From the NCBI GenBank assembly GCA_947034885.2, contig OX344754.2, positions 28,889,369 through 28,953,368 of the forward strand: a DNA stretch of 64,000 nt, in the 5' to 3' direction. Positions 34,861-46,450 of this stretch are shown piece by piece. The translations under genes were made by a program, and so were the position numbers. Every line of letters begins with the position of its first letter. Position 1 is the stretch's first letter. The notes beneath the pieces were generated by a model that saw nothing but the letters and a program-made list of their open reading frames with translations, had not been told where the DNA came from and did not search any database. The DNA comes from Thuidium tamariscinum. Lineage: Eukaryota; Streptophyta; Bryopsida; Hypnales; Thuidiaceae.

Positions 34861-36549
34861 CTACTCATCTGCCTCCACTACTCTAGAGCCTATAGTTGGG
34901 CTTTCTACCCTTCTATCTATTTCTTCAAAAACCTCAGTGAGGTTCCGATTCTGGTCTCCGTCCACTGCAACCGGAGCTCCAGTGACCGGACTCGCAGGGG
35001 AGTCTGATAACACAATTGTCTTCCCCTTCTCACCGGTAGACGCCCGCTCCGACTTCTTGGACTGCGGGGTTTTCTCCTTTCCGTGCCTTGGTAGAGCTCC
35101 TCCGGAAATGCTGGGCAAGGACAGGTTGGAAAGCCGGATCGGGATTTCCGTCAATCTCTGGGCGTAGTCCTCCATCTGTTCGGCGGCCCTTCGAACATTT
35201 TCCAGGGTCCCCTCCACCTGATTGGAGAAGTCGGAGAGGATCCGGACTATCCGGGTTCCGGATAGTTTCTTCTCCTTGTGGACCTCTTTGTCGAATAACC
35301 GGGCTCGGACGGCGGCCGATCCGGGTTCCCCGAATATGGCCTTCACCTGCTCGGCGATCCTGACTGTATTCTCCGCCATCTCCTTAGTGGCGGCCTCATT
35401 GTCCCTTAGAACAAGGAGTTTTGCCTTCAAACCGTCAACTTCATCTTGAAGTTTCCGGTTTTCCTCCTCCTGCCGGGTGAGGTCGGTCGGACTGGCGATG
35501 CAGTTCGCTACTACGCCCGGAAGGGTTCGATCCGGATGGCCATTGACCATCACTGTGATCTTCTCAAGGGTGATCCGTTTGATCTCCAAATCCGCTCGGA
35601 TCTCACCCACCACCATTGTTAACTTCTCGAACGGATCCTGGGAATCTGTTCCTTCCCTTGCCGGTTCTGAGGGTCCCGGCCGGTCCTCTGGGGCCAAGTT
35701 CCGACGGACTGGAGGCGATCCTCTCGTGTTCGGCGGCGTGGTCTTCTGCCGCTTCGCGAGCGGAACCTCCGGTTCCTCGTCCTTGTCCTCGTCTTCCGTG
35801 TCGGATTCGGAGTAGGCCTCCTCGTCATCCGTCTCCGACTCTCCATACGTCAGAACTATATTCTGCGCATCCCACGTCTTCTCCTCCGTATCCGTGAGGA
35901 GCTCCAGGTGGTGGTAGAGGTGGAAGAGGTAGGGAGAGATCGGAGTGGCCCGACTCTTCCCGACGTTGTTCAGCAACTGGCCGATCAGGTCCATCACGAT
36001 CCGGCCCCAATCCACCTTTTGTTCTCCGCTCAGGGCGCCGAAGATCGTGTTGGCCAGGTCGACCGTCACCCGGGTCGGCTTTTTCGGATGCAGGACCGGG
36101 AGCAGAAACATCAGGAGACGCTTATGCCGGTCCTCAACACAGTCCATCACCCGGAATCCGTCCTTCGGGTGTGGGGTGCCGTGGAACTTGTTTTGGAGGA
36201 AGTCTACCTTCCTCTCGGCCTGTCCATGCCCCTGGTGCTTGAACCCGTATACATCCCTCCAGAGCGCTTCCGTCCATTTGTGCGGCATCCCCCGCTCCGT
36301 ATTGTCGAACTGGTTCGATACCTTCCCCAACAACTCCTTGACCATCTTCTCCTCCCTGAACCCCCAGGGTATCTCTGCGAACCTCAGGCACCCCATGGCG
36401 GTTAAATCTGACATCAGGTTGCCCTTCTCCGGCTCTGTGGAAGGGATGATCGAGACTACTTTTCTAAGCTTAACGCCCGTGGGCGGGGGTGTAGTCGACT
36501 CGTTCCTCCTCCGGCGTAGTTGCGGCATGGCAACTATTCGGAAACCCAC
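34861..36549 (-). CDS. Retroelement ORF, 562 aa, plant-transposon-protein-like
   Basis: The only long ORF of the nested element, about 660 bp from its 5' end. Residues about 45-240 form a helical domain with HPKDGFRV, LANTIFGALSGEQKVDWGRI and SPYLFHLYHHLELL. In layout this recalls the 'putative plant transposon protein' domain of plant retroelements (family assignment inferred). Then come an acidic stretch (about 245-275), a linker, a coiled coil near 385-425 and a second conserved block RARLFDKEVHKEKK. The C-terminus is serine-rich with basic clusters. The plus-strand ORF at 60788-62704 shares both conserved blocks in the same order. An in-frame ATG eight codons in is an alternative start. 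A gag-like or nucleic-acid-binding role is possible but not shown. Confidence 0.75.
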   Translation of the reverse strand: MGFRIVAMPQLRRRRNESTTPPPTGVKLRKVVSIIPSTEPEKGNLMSDLTAMGCLRFAEIPWGFREEKMVKELLGKVSNQFDNTERGMPHKWTEALWRDVYGFKHQGHGQAERKVDFLQNKFHGTPHPKDGFRVMDCVEDRHKRLLMFLLPVLHPKKPTRVTVDLANTIFGALSGEQKVDWGRIVMDLIGQLLNNVGKSRATPISPYLFHLYHHLELLTDTEEKTWDAQNIVLTYGESETDDEEAYSESDTEDEDKDEEPEVPLAKRQKTTPPNTRGSPPVRRNLAPEDRPGPSEPAREGTDSQDPFEKLTMVVGEIRADLEIKRITLEKITVMVNGHPDRTLPGVVANCIASPTDLTRQEEENRKLQDEVDGLKAKLLVLRDNEAATKEMAENTVRIAEQVKAIFGEPGSAAVRARLFDKEVHKEKKLSGTRIVRILSDFSNQVEGTLENVRRAAEQMEDYAQRLTEIPIRLSNLSLPSISGGALPRHGKEKTPQSKKSERASTGEKGKTIVLSDSPASPVTGAPVAVDGDQNRNLTEVFEEIDRRVESPTIGSRVVEADE

Positions 36550-36882
36550 ACTACCTCACTTCCCTCCTAGCCGCACGTCCCGTTCCTCACAAACTCTCAC
36601 AATACAGAAACTAAACCAATCCGACTGAAATATCCCACCTGCACAAACACACCCACACCTCCTGCGCACACCAGCGCCCTGGCGCACCATCTGAAACCCG
36701 CGCTGCTCGCAACTGCCCGCTCTGACTAGCCGCGAATACTGACAGCCGCAGCACAAAAAGTCACGCCACCAAACCCGCGCAGAAAACCAACTCACATAAA
36801 AGCGAAGGCACGAAAGCGCTGAGAGTTGAAAAACACACAACGAGGCGCATGAGAGCAAATGGGCCAATTGACAATGTCAGGC

Positions 36883-36890
36883 TTTATATA
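36883..36890 (-). promoter_or_regulatory. TATA box of the nested element
   Basis: TATATAAA on the minus strand, about 320 bp inside the 5' end and about 335 bp before the ATG at 36549. It is well placed to drive the ORF from within the element. Confidence 0.5.
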
Positions 36891-37212
36891 GTTTCCAGAA
36901 ATGGATCCGGTCTTCCGTTCCCGTTCATCTGTTCCCGTTCCCATCCGATCGGTCCCAAGTCCGGAAAGGATCCGTTCCGTTCCCGAACTGAATCCGGCTA
37001 GAACCCGTTCCGGGTCTTGGAGTGGTCTGGAACTGATTCTGCTCCGGTTCTCTATGGTCATGGACCGGACTTATTCCGCTACTGGTCACTATTGCATTAT
37101 CCGGTGTCATTGCAAGATCTTACCCGTTCCTGAGGCATTCCGGTTGCCAAGTTCCTGACTTCCGTTCCCAAAACTTACTAAATGAAAAAAATCAAAAACT
37201 TGCCTTGCCACA

Positions 37213-37295
37213 ATCTCCATGGTCCCGTCGTCAAACATCATCATGTATAAATACTCTCCTACCACCTCGCCATCAAAATCATCCCGATTCTCCAT
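37213..37295 (-). pseudogene. 56-codon LTR ORF in copy 3, 5' part
   Basis: ATG at 37295 and 26 codons ending at the ATCTC target duplication. The 3' part (31 codons) is at 33528-33620. Joined over one duplication the frame has the same 57 codons including stop as in copies 1, 2 and 4, with small changes (Ser3 to Asn, His17 to Tyr). Confidence 0.55.
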
Positions 37296-38227
37296 CTAAC
37301 CCATAATAATTCTTACGTTGTTGTCAATTAAAGCTAATCTATTTTAAGAGGAAAAAGAAATTACGGTGATGTAGTACTATGTTAATTGTATATTTCCTTC
37401 AATTTCTAATTTTCTGGTAATTGGAAAATATCTTGAATTAACGTAGTCTATCTAATTGGTCAAATTTCTAGTACAATTAACTAAATGAAATTCTAATGAT
37501 CAATTTCTTGTTATTGGTTGTTTTAATATTCTAATTTCTAAAATCCAAATTTCTTTAAATCTAGGAAATTAGTTGTCAATTTGTTTTTTCCCTTTTGGCT
37601 TATTAGCCCTAATAAAACAAGGTTGGAATATTAAATTCCAATCAAATCCAAAGCAAATCTAAACCAAATTTTTAATTCCTAATAATATTAAAGAAATTAG
37701 TTGTCGCTTTTGTTTTATACTATTCGACTTATTAGGCCTAATAGGACAAAAGCCACAACATTCCAAAGTCCCTAATTCCTTAAGAATCAATTTAATAACT
37801 AACCAACAATTTAGTGAATAGTTAAAGGAATAAAATCTCACACCTTGATCCTACCAAGAGATTATTTTATTCCTAGTTGCCCCACATTCCTTTCCAAGAA
37901 GGTTTTAGTGCATCTTTCACAAGTTAGAGTTCATTTGATGGAATGTGAGATTGATGTGTGTTTTAGTTTGAGACAGGGACTTGTTTTTGAAGAGAGTTGT
38001 GCTTTGTAGAGATTGTAATCTAAGATCACATCACACTACTTTTAATTGTGAGGACATGAATTGAAGGGTGGTTGGTGAGTTAGTGGGCTTACCAATGATC
38101 TTGCACTTCTTGTCTTGATGATTAATCCTTGATGTCCAAATTGTGAGTTTAAAAGGCAAACTTGGAATTGTCAAGCCGCGGCCTGGACTCCAAACTGTCT
38201 CCCCTCCGGCCCTAGTCTGGCTGCTTC

Positions 38228-38401
38228 GACCTTGCCTTACGGTCTGGCTGTCCGGCCTTGCCTTACGGACTGGCTGCTCTCAGCCTTGCCTTATGGACTG
38301 ACTGCCCCGGCCTTGCCTTATGGACTGGCTGCTCTCGGCCTTGCCTTATGGACTGACTGCCCTGGCCTTGCCTTACGGACTGACTGCCCCGGCCACGTGG
38401 C
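38228..38401. repeat. GC-rich minisatellite and CACGTG box in LTR copy 3
   Basis: Six units of 27-28 bp of the type GGCCTTGCCTTAYGGACTGR followed by CTGC, ending in GCCACGTGGC (38392-38401), a perfect palindrome with a G-box core. It occupies the place where copies 1, 2 and 4 have other GC-rich tracts. Confidence 0.8.
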
Positions 38402-38800
38402 CCTTCCTGATTGGCTGGGACCCCGCCCCGTCGGTTGCCGCGTGGCGACTCCTGATTGGCCTTCCTTGGCTGTTCCGGCCTTGCCTTCACGGACTGACTG
38501 CTCCCAACGGAATTTTGGTCTTTAAATCTAAACTAATTTTGGTAAAGAAAAGAACTAAACTAAAACTGAATAACTAATTTTTTTGGGATTTGGGATTAAA
38601 ATGAAATTAAGACTCTAATTGATCACTAAGGCTAACACTCTACCAATTTAGAGTCTTGTCAGTTATCTTCCCAGGACTCGAATCGGTTGAGTATGAACGA
38701 AAATAACGGGGAAGTGGTTTTGAAATAAGCTTGGTTCCCCTAGGTTCAAAGCTTCGCCGTAGGGAGTTGATCGGATAGTATTTTAAGAGTTTTATTCGCA

Positions 38801-38919
38801 AAAGGAGGTACACATGACAGTGTTTAACCGAACTTTCACTTTAAATTCTTAAAATTTCTTAGTATTTCAAGATTTTGCCACCAAAGGGGGTACACATGAC
38901 AGTGTTTAAACCAAACTTT
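38801..38919 (-). repeat. Paired 36-37-bp direct repeats in LTR copy 3
   Basis: 38801-38836 and 38883-38919, the minus-strand counterparts of the pair in copy 1, 82 bp apart. Confidence 0.75.
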
Positions 38920-39163
38920 GGCACTCGATACTTGAAATTTCCACAAACTAGTAGTGGCTAACAATGTTGAAGTTGGACCGTTAACGGCAATTAGAAAATA
39001 GAAAATAGTTGAAGGGGCCCTAAGCCTTCAAATTCAAACAAAAAAGAACAAACTTCGCCAAAGTCTCTTGGTCCAAGTAGTGCTTCGACTATGTCGGTAG
39101 CACGTGGAAGGAACAAAGTGTCGGTATGAGAAGAATGAGGATACTGGCAACCTCGAGGGGGCC

Positions 39164-39171
39164 CTTATATA
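39164..39171 (-). promoter_or_regulatory. TATA box of LTR copy 3
   Basis: TATATAAG on the minus strand in GGGTATATAAGGGC, conserved with the other copies. Confidence 0.65.
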
Positions 39172-40526
39172 CCCGTGGTCGGGCCCCTCTCGATAATTGC
39201 CGGTGAAAACACTTTGTTACTTCTTATCCTAAACTACCCTAATGTAATTCCAAAATATTAGTTGTTTAATGGTGGAAATTTTCAAAAACATCCCCATTTG
39301 GTCAAAGAAATCTTGGCCAAATCAAATCCAAGATCTTAACTCAAAATAATTTGGAATTAACCCTAATTTACGTAGATATTTTGCAAATTAATCCAAAGTT
39401 ATTTCGAAAATTGTCTTTCTTTAGCCCAAAGATGACTTTTTACGCAAGAAAGAGATCTTGACCAAATCCAATCTGTGATTTTCCAAGAGATATTTCCAAA
39501 ATCACTCCTAATTAACCGCAATTAACAATTAAAAAGTCAAACTAAGAGCTGACCCCCTCTATCTTTTAGGGAACAACTTGAAACGGAAAACCGTCTGCGC
39601 CATTGTCTTCAGAAGACCCCAATTAGCCTAAGGGACCCCTAACCCCTCACTCCTAGGCCTTTTGCGCACCCAAATTGGAATTACGGTAACTCCAATTAAA
39701 AGTCAAAAATCTAACTTTTAGGATTTGCGCATTTCGATGAATCTGTCAAGCTAGGGTTGTTAGGAATGTCCGTGAGAGTAAGAAATGACTCCTTATTTGC
39801 GACAATTGGACATCATTCGCTCCTGATACGTCGGTCAACCCGCCGCCAACTTGTAATTTCCAGTGAATTTCGATGTCGATGCCGGTTTTGGTAGTTGGGA
39901 ATGTCAGAATGTCAGAATGTCTTCAAACTTGACCAGGCGCTTATTAAGCACACAAAAACCTATCCTAATTTTTAGTGAGATTTTACCGCATCATACGTAA
40001 TTTCTATGAATTTACGAACATTTCTATGTGCGGTTGACTTCCCATGGAGTCAACGTGGAATTTCGGAAAAATCCGAAATAAATTGGGTAACATCTAGGGC
40101 ACTCCTAGATTCTTGGTGTAAGTCCCACGCAACCTTGCACCTTTCTAATTTTAGTAATTTCGAATTACTTTGCCCAATTGGACAATTTAATTCCCGATGC
40201 CCGGGAATCTTGGACAATTGTTTGATTCTTGTTCGCTCCTGGCATGCTCCTACCCTTGGAACACCTCTCTGTAGTCTTCAATCTCCAATCCTCCATCTTT
40301 TGCCTCGTGAAGTTCGAAATCTCCAAATCTGTTATAGTGGTTTTACTTTTAAATTCAATTTATTCTAAAATTGGAATCTTGGACCCTGGTAACTCTCCCA
40401 CGCTCGTAGTAGACTCTTTTAGCTTAGTCAGTATGTCACGTGCATCCTTAAAAGGTTGACTTTGCACAGACAATCGCTAGGACTGACTAACTCTCTATTC
40501 CTTATTTCTCTCGGAATTACTAAATG

Positions 40527-41685
40527 CACTATAAGAAACTCGCGTTTTCTATGTCATCAAAACAAAAACACGTCATGTTTTTTAAAAACGCGTCAGTGCT
40601 CGCAGGATTTTATTAGATGTCACTAGAAACATTGCATGTTTTCCGATATGTCCATTGAGACAAGGATGTTTTTTTGAACATCACATAGAACATGGTAAGA
40701 TTTTTTCAAACATCCAAAAAAACATAGATGGCCACGTCAGCAAAGAGTTCATTCTAATTTTTTTTAAATTAATTAAAAAATTTATGGTTTGTAGTAAAAA
40801 TTGATCACAAGTGAAAAATTTAGAGAAAGGGTAGCCACGTGGCATGTTTTGCAAAAAAAAGGGAATGGATGGATGATTTGAATGCATAATATGGATGAAA
40901 ACAAGTGGTCTTTATACTAGTTCAGTGGTGGGAGGAGAGACAATCAATATGGGATATGTAAAAATAACGTTGAGAAAACATCTTGATGTTTGAAATGACA
41001 TGACATGTCTGAAATGACGTGACATGTCTCAAATGACATCAACATATTCAATTGTCAAGTTGCCATTTCTCAAATCCCATATCTTTTGTCTCACCTAAGG
41101 CTGAGAAAGAATATAAGTATAAGCTTTTTCTCCTTCATTTTCATTAACTTTAAATGAAGTAATCTTTTCATTTTACCATCAAAAGTTCTCAAAAAGGTAA
41201 GTGGTAAGTTTTTTAATTTTTTAATTTTATTTTTTAATTTTATTTTATTCTTTATTTTAGTATTATTTATTTTCTGACTTGGATTTGTGGATACAGTGTA
41301 CTAACTGACGTTGAGTTCGACGTCTTAAAAAACACCATTACAATTTTCAAGTGACCCAAAAGTGTACTGACAAAGCATGCCATGTCAGCATAATTTGGGG
41401 TCCACGTCACAAAAAACATGGATGAGGCAATGGATGAAGAAAAATCATAGGTGGCACTGCCCGCCCAAAAGTTGCTGATGTGGACCTTTTTGCATTGCCA
41501 AATGGCACTATTTGGGTCCCTCAAATTACCCTGTCTTGAAGGATGTCCAAAAAAAAAGAATGTGTTTTCCGTTTTTTCCAACATGTTTTTTGCTTGTCCA
41601 TTTTGACGGATTTTAGGAGACATCGTGTTTGACACGAAAATCACGTTTTTTTGGACGTCCCAGGATTAGCTGTTTTCTTATAGTG
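40527..41685. mobile_element. Non-autonomous CACTA element, 1159 bp
   Basis: Ends CACTATAAGAAA and TTTCTTATAGTG form a 12-bp perfect terminal inverted repeat, flanked by ATG (40524-40526, 41686-41688). The empty site CTAAATGTTTACATAAAC is present at 53169-53186 in copy 2. No transposase is encoded. Subterminal GACGT/ACGTC and GACATG words recur, including a run of three imperfect 19-bp units at about 40990-41040 (TGAAATGACATGACATGTC type). CACTA transposase would have to be supplied from elsewhere in the genome. Confidence 0.93.
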
Positions 41686-41906
41686 ATGTTTACATAAACT
41701 TGCTTTGGAGACTTAGAATGATTCAAATTTCTAGTATTAGGAATTTGCCACCTTCTAAGTTGGTTTTCCACCATTTTGGCATAGACTGACACCAAAACTC
41801 CCTCAACAGTCTTTTTATGTCTTTTTCTTGAATATTTTGACTAATTTTCGCCATTTAATCGCGAAAAATGGACCCAGAGTCCTGAGTGCCATCTCGAGGG
41901 CTCACA

Positions 41907-43378
41907 GATGTGATGCCCATAATGAAGTTTATGAACGACTAACGCATCTGTGGAGTTCAATTTTGTACCAAAAGGGTGAATTCGAGATTTGGTACAAGCG
42001 GGAGTACATTCTCGGTGACTATGAGAATTGTGGTGTCCAAAATTTGCGGATTTGCCCTGGCGAAGTTTCTTCTGAGAAGCTAGTGAAGTGGAAACGCACA
42101 GGGTATGAGGAAATCGGTATGGGGGAAGATGGAAAGCAAAAGAAGGCCATCAAAGTCATCTACTGTGAGACCCCCCCTTCTGAACTCCTGAATTATTTGA
42201 AACCGAAATTGGAATAGTTCATTGTGCACAACTTTTTTGCCTTGTGGCAGGACTTGCAATTCAAAGAATTGTTCTCTTCAGTCCCTCATGGTACTCTCAT
42301 ATCTTATATGGATTTCTCTGAAAACTATTATATGAAAATTCAAAATGAAATCCAGTCTATGCATTGGCGAAGTCACTCAAGTCAGCAAGTATCGATTTTG
42401 GTCCACATTACTTATCGATTGAATACTGATTGGACCTTGTCGGGTGATGAGCCTTACTTACTGAAGGAAGTTCACTATTATGTTTCAAATGACAAATGTC
42501 ATGATTCCTTATATATTCAGCATGCCTTCTCATTGCACTGGGATTACCTGAAAGGAGAGGGATTTCAACCCACTAACCATGTTGTATGGAGCGATGGTTG
42601 CAGTGGGCAGTTCAAGTCTGCCCGAGCTTGGTACTTCATAAGTCGATTCCCTAGCTTGACAATGAGTGACGAGTTGCTTGAAGGTTGTCAAATGTCATGG
42701 AATTACTTTGCATCTGGACATGGTAAAGGTGAAGTTGATGGGGCAGGGGCACTTCTGAAACGGGAGTTGTATAAGGAGCAACTCAAACCTAATGGGAGAC
42801 AGCTCCAAAGCGCTACTCATGTTGTTCGTTTTCTACAGGAAGAAAGTAATAAGTTTCATGCAAGGCGATTAGGTGAACGCCAGAGAACCACAAAAAATTT
42901 CTGGGAAATCAAAGAAGGGGACATTTGCAGGGTGGACAAACTTGAGGCGGAAACGATTCCAGGGAGTCGAGGGATGCACCAATGCCGTTCTTTGTCATGC
43001 AAGGACCCAACCTTGATCCAATTTCGGCAACTCACTTGTTTTTGTGTGTCTTGTTCTGATCCCAACTATGATTTACCTTGCTACCAGAAGGCCCACGTGC
43101 CCAATTGGACACTACGAAGGATTTGTCCAAAGTCTAGAGGAAGCTTGCGTAATCTACCTGAGCACAATTGGGACGACACTGAAGCTGATGTTGGGGGCGA
43201 CATTGTAGGGGAGAAAGTGCGAGTTGGCTTCAACATTGCTGTGAAGGCTGACTCAGACAATGGTGAAGCATTCTGGATAATGTTGGTGACAAAAGGAGAG
43301 CATGTGAATGCTTTGGCGTTCAAGGATGAATACGAGAATGAATTTGTGCCGGGTGAAAGCCTAATTCAAGGCTATTAG
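41907..43378 (+). pseudogene. DDE-type transposase-like gene, 5' end lost to the LTR
   Basis: One plus-strand frame from the LTR junction to 43378 with an in-frame TAG at 42215-42217 and another at 43376-43378, after which the same frame continues about 22 codons. Conserved blocks: LISYMDFSENYYMKI (first acidic motif), HVVWSDGCSGQFKSARAWYF (second acidic motif), WNYFASGHGKGEVDGAGALL (histidine/glycine signature and third acidic cluster). This order is found in a family of transposase-like proteins in plants and animals; I do not assign a superfamily name with certainty. Cysteines at 42980-43080 (QCRSLSCKD, CFCVSCSDPNYDLPC) may bind zinc. LTR copy 3 sits at its 5' edge. The segment 43389-43586 may hold a frameshifted C-terminus. 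Confidence 0.7.
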
Positions 43379-46300
43379 TACGAACAATATGCACCTGCCT
43401 CCAGAACTTATTTACTTCGAGATGATGGCATTTGCATATGTGCATAGCCATGCTGTTTTACTTTCCGATTTTGGAATGCCTCCTACAGCACATTTTGTAA
43501 AGGGAAATTTTGCGAGTTATGAGTTACAAGTGCCCGTTTTGGACTCCATAATTGGGTCTCTTCTAGATGCGGAGGCTACAAGTTAGGGGGCTTTCTGCTT
43601 GAAGTGGATTTCCTCATGGTGATACCGTTTAGAAATGTAAGCACCCATTTTTCCAGCCGTGCATTTCCTTCCTTGAGCACTACGTAGTTCATTTATGTTG
43701 GATTTCTCTTTGGCTTGCATTTGACATGCGGTTTACTAAAGTTGAGGTGTGATTTGCAGGACTGAGGAGTACTTCGCTCTTGATCTGATGGTGAACCGAG
43801 TTCAGTCTTCTACATTTGAAAGAGAATCAGATGCAATCACCGTGCTTGAACAAATTTGAGTTGTGGTTATGTGTAACTACTCCAAGTTTCAGCAGTTGCT
43901 GCCTCCGTAATTCCGTATGTGAGGTATGTGTTTCAATTTGGAAGTTTCAATTACATTGTCATGTGGTTAATGATTTGTTGCTTTCATTCAATTCTAAAGC
44001 AACTATAAGAGGGTGTTTGTGTTCATTTCGGACTTAGGACCGTAGTTCTAGCAAATATCTGTAAATCTTCACATTCACAGAACTTCACATTTTGTTTTAT
44101 CTGTATTGGTTCCTTTGACTTTAGGGTGTCTGGATTTAAGGATTAGGGTCTTGCAAAGCTTTGCTTACCTCAACTGCCTTGACGTTAGAAAGCCTTTTCT
44201 GAATCAGGATGGCCCAGTTTCCCTTCACAAAGGCTGAACTCCAATTGGACCAAACTTGGATTGACATGGTATGCTTTCTTTCGGTTGTGAATTCCTCATC
44301 TTTTGGGATGGAAGTTTGGCCACTTTGCTTTAAAGAAATACTTGGATTCATGCTCTATTATTTACTGAAATCTAGGCTTACATGAACTCTTGACTTGTAA
44401 CAGGTGCATGGTAATGACTTTGGAGCGTGTTTGGGCGGTTTAGAGTTAGCTTCTGTACTTAGCTCTTTAAGGAATGGTTGTTGAGTTACAATACCATTTT
44501 GTAAGCAGGTTTTTGGCATACTATGAATATGAATGGATTCAATGTGATTTATCCCAAGTTTTGTGGTTGTATTGGGTTTCAATTCTATTTAATACAATTT
44601 ATGTAACTGCATTTTATTCAGTTTGATTTATCATTCACAAATTCACAATACATATGACTGTTTTCGATTCTCCCTTAGTGCACAAAGTTAAGGCCAAATA
44701 CTTAACTAACTTTCATAGACAGAACTTCACCTTGTATTGGATGTTGGAGTCAGTGCTTGGAACCCTGTCCATGACTCCATGTGCAATGTTTTCCCTTATT
44801 TACCTTAAAAAGACATGGATCATTCCAACTACACACCAAAAAAGCATCTATAATCATAGAAACTGCATTGGATTAAAATGTATTGAATTAACTTGTTTTT
44901 TAAACAACACTTCACAAAACAACACTTAAAGGGCAAAGGAGATGCGTAGAGCTCCAATTTCTAGAATATGAATACACTAAGTGATGTTATGGAACCACGT
45001 TTTTATTGAAAGGGGCGTTGCCAAAAAAAACAATGAACTGCTGCGGTTTAGGGAGCAACCAGTACATTTCACAATGTACTCAAAACTTGGCTCCATAGCA
45101 AGAACTGCAACTTATCCTACATGAAACCTTAATCACTATGGCACCCTACATTCTACTCTAAGAACTCTTTCTTTTGTGTTATGGACACAAAGAAGTTGGA
45201 TTCAGCAGTGAGAGAAAATGTCAACTGGTCGCCTTCTTGCAGGCAATGAGAGGCCACAAACTGTTTCCACCCGTGTCCCATTTTCACTTGGGGCTCTCCT
45301 TCCTTGTTTTGCACATTCACGTTCACTTCCCACTGTGAATTTTGTTCGTCAGACTAGATGTGTACCGAGTTCCCAATTTGCCTTCCATAGTCACGCATAA
45401 AAGGTGCTGGCAGCGTCTATAAGGGAAAGCCACAAATGCAAAGCCACAACAACACAAAGTCAACTCAATGTCAAGTGTTGCTTCTACACACTTAAATCGT
45501 AATTTTCTGAGCAAGTTTAGTAAACACTAATGTCCACGAGACCTACAACAGTCAACAGCAGCCCCTCCTGTACACCACGTGAGCCTCAAGACAAACCGCT
45601 CCTAAAACCTGCATGGGACGACTGCTTCCTCAAAATAACGCAATCCCTTCTTCATACTATAGTGCTACAATAAGGACAAACTTCAATAAAAAAAGAACAC
45701 AACAATTCAACCATTACTTCCAACATTTGAAGCGCAAGATTATAAAAACTCACCACAGTGCTAAATGTTGACCTCTTGACCTCCCTTTCAAAGCTAGGAA
45801 ACTAGCCCAAGTCTACACGACTCCCATCCGGGTTCCACAACGTGTTTCTATCTTCGCCAGAGGACGACATGGTAATGGAGAAAACAAACTCACAGACAAA
45901 CACCTTGAGTAACAGTATAACACTCAAACTCCCTGAAAGTGGCAACTTCTTCAGCCTCAACGCTCAATTAGTAGGCTTGTAGTTAAGAGAGAAGGAAGTA
46001 CATGCAGCTCTCTCTCACATTCACAAAACACTTGCAAGTGAAGTCAGTAGATTCCAAATCCAAATTCACCATCACAAGCGATTCTTCTAAGCTTCAAAAG
46101 ACAGTCTGCGTCCCATCGTTGAACCCCAACCCATACCCAGGAGTCATTCAGGCGTCAGAATGGTTTATTCTGATTCTACGAGAAGATTGAGCACAGATTG
46201 CATTCAGAAGTTGTTCAATCGTAATTCTCCGACGTGTGATACTACACATGTGTAAGTTTGAGTTACATATACATGTCCGTTGTCGTATGGTATCTGTAAA

Positions 46301-46450
46301 AAAAATACAGATTAGCACATCTACATGTCCATATACCAACTGAATACAAGGAATGAGACTCATTAACGTGTGTTCCAATTTTTTAGCCTCACTAAGACAA
46401 TGACAAACATCAAGAATGGTAAACTCTCAACGTACTGATTACATAATACC
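43379..46450. other. Downstream region, no complete gene
   Basis: Possible C-terminal codons of the transposase-like gene at 43389-43586, then splice-like signals (GTAAGC at 43638, TTTGCAG at 43754-43760). The remainder to 46450 has only short ORFs and nothing I recognise. Confidence 0.4.

Larger units (their letters stand above)
33621..37212 (-). mobile_element. ORF-bearing TG..CA element nested in LTR copy 3
   Basis: Read on the minus strand it starts TGTGGCAAGGCAAG (37212) and ends CTGTGTTGCGACA (33621). ATCTC flanks both sides (33616-33620, 37213-37217), and copies 1, 2 and 4 show the uninterrupted target. TG..CA ends and a 5-bp duplication are LTR-retroelement traits, yet the 3592 bp carry a single ORF (34861-36549), no reverse transcriptase, and no repeat of one end inside the other. 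It could be a solo LTR containing an ORF, or a non-autonomous element. The 3' tail (33621-34860) is non-coding and packed with CCGGAACGGATCC-like words. Confidence 0.85.
33298..41906 (-). mobile_element. 5' LTR of the gypsy element (copy 3), with two later insertions
   Basis: Minus strand: starts TGTGAGCCCTCGAG at 41906 and ends GAGCGCTCATA at 33298 (canonical GCTCACA with one change). Removing the ORF-bearing element (33621-37212) and the CACTA element (40527-41685), each with one copy of its target duplication, leaves about 3.85 kb colinear with copies 1, 2 and 4. It has a TATA box at 39164-39171, paired direct repeats (38801-38836 and 38883-38919) and a minisatellite (38228-38392). It interrupts the transposase-like gene that resumes at 41907. 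Confidence 0.88.

Noticed and set aside
35477-36628. Long plus-strand ORFs (112, 165 and 227 codons)
   Set aside because: Shadows of the minus-strand 562-codon ORF, which has a homologue at 60788-62704; the plus frames do not.
38229-38490. ORFs with repeated ALPYGLTA-like units
   Set aside because: Translation of the LTR copy 3 minisatellite, not a protein gene.
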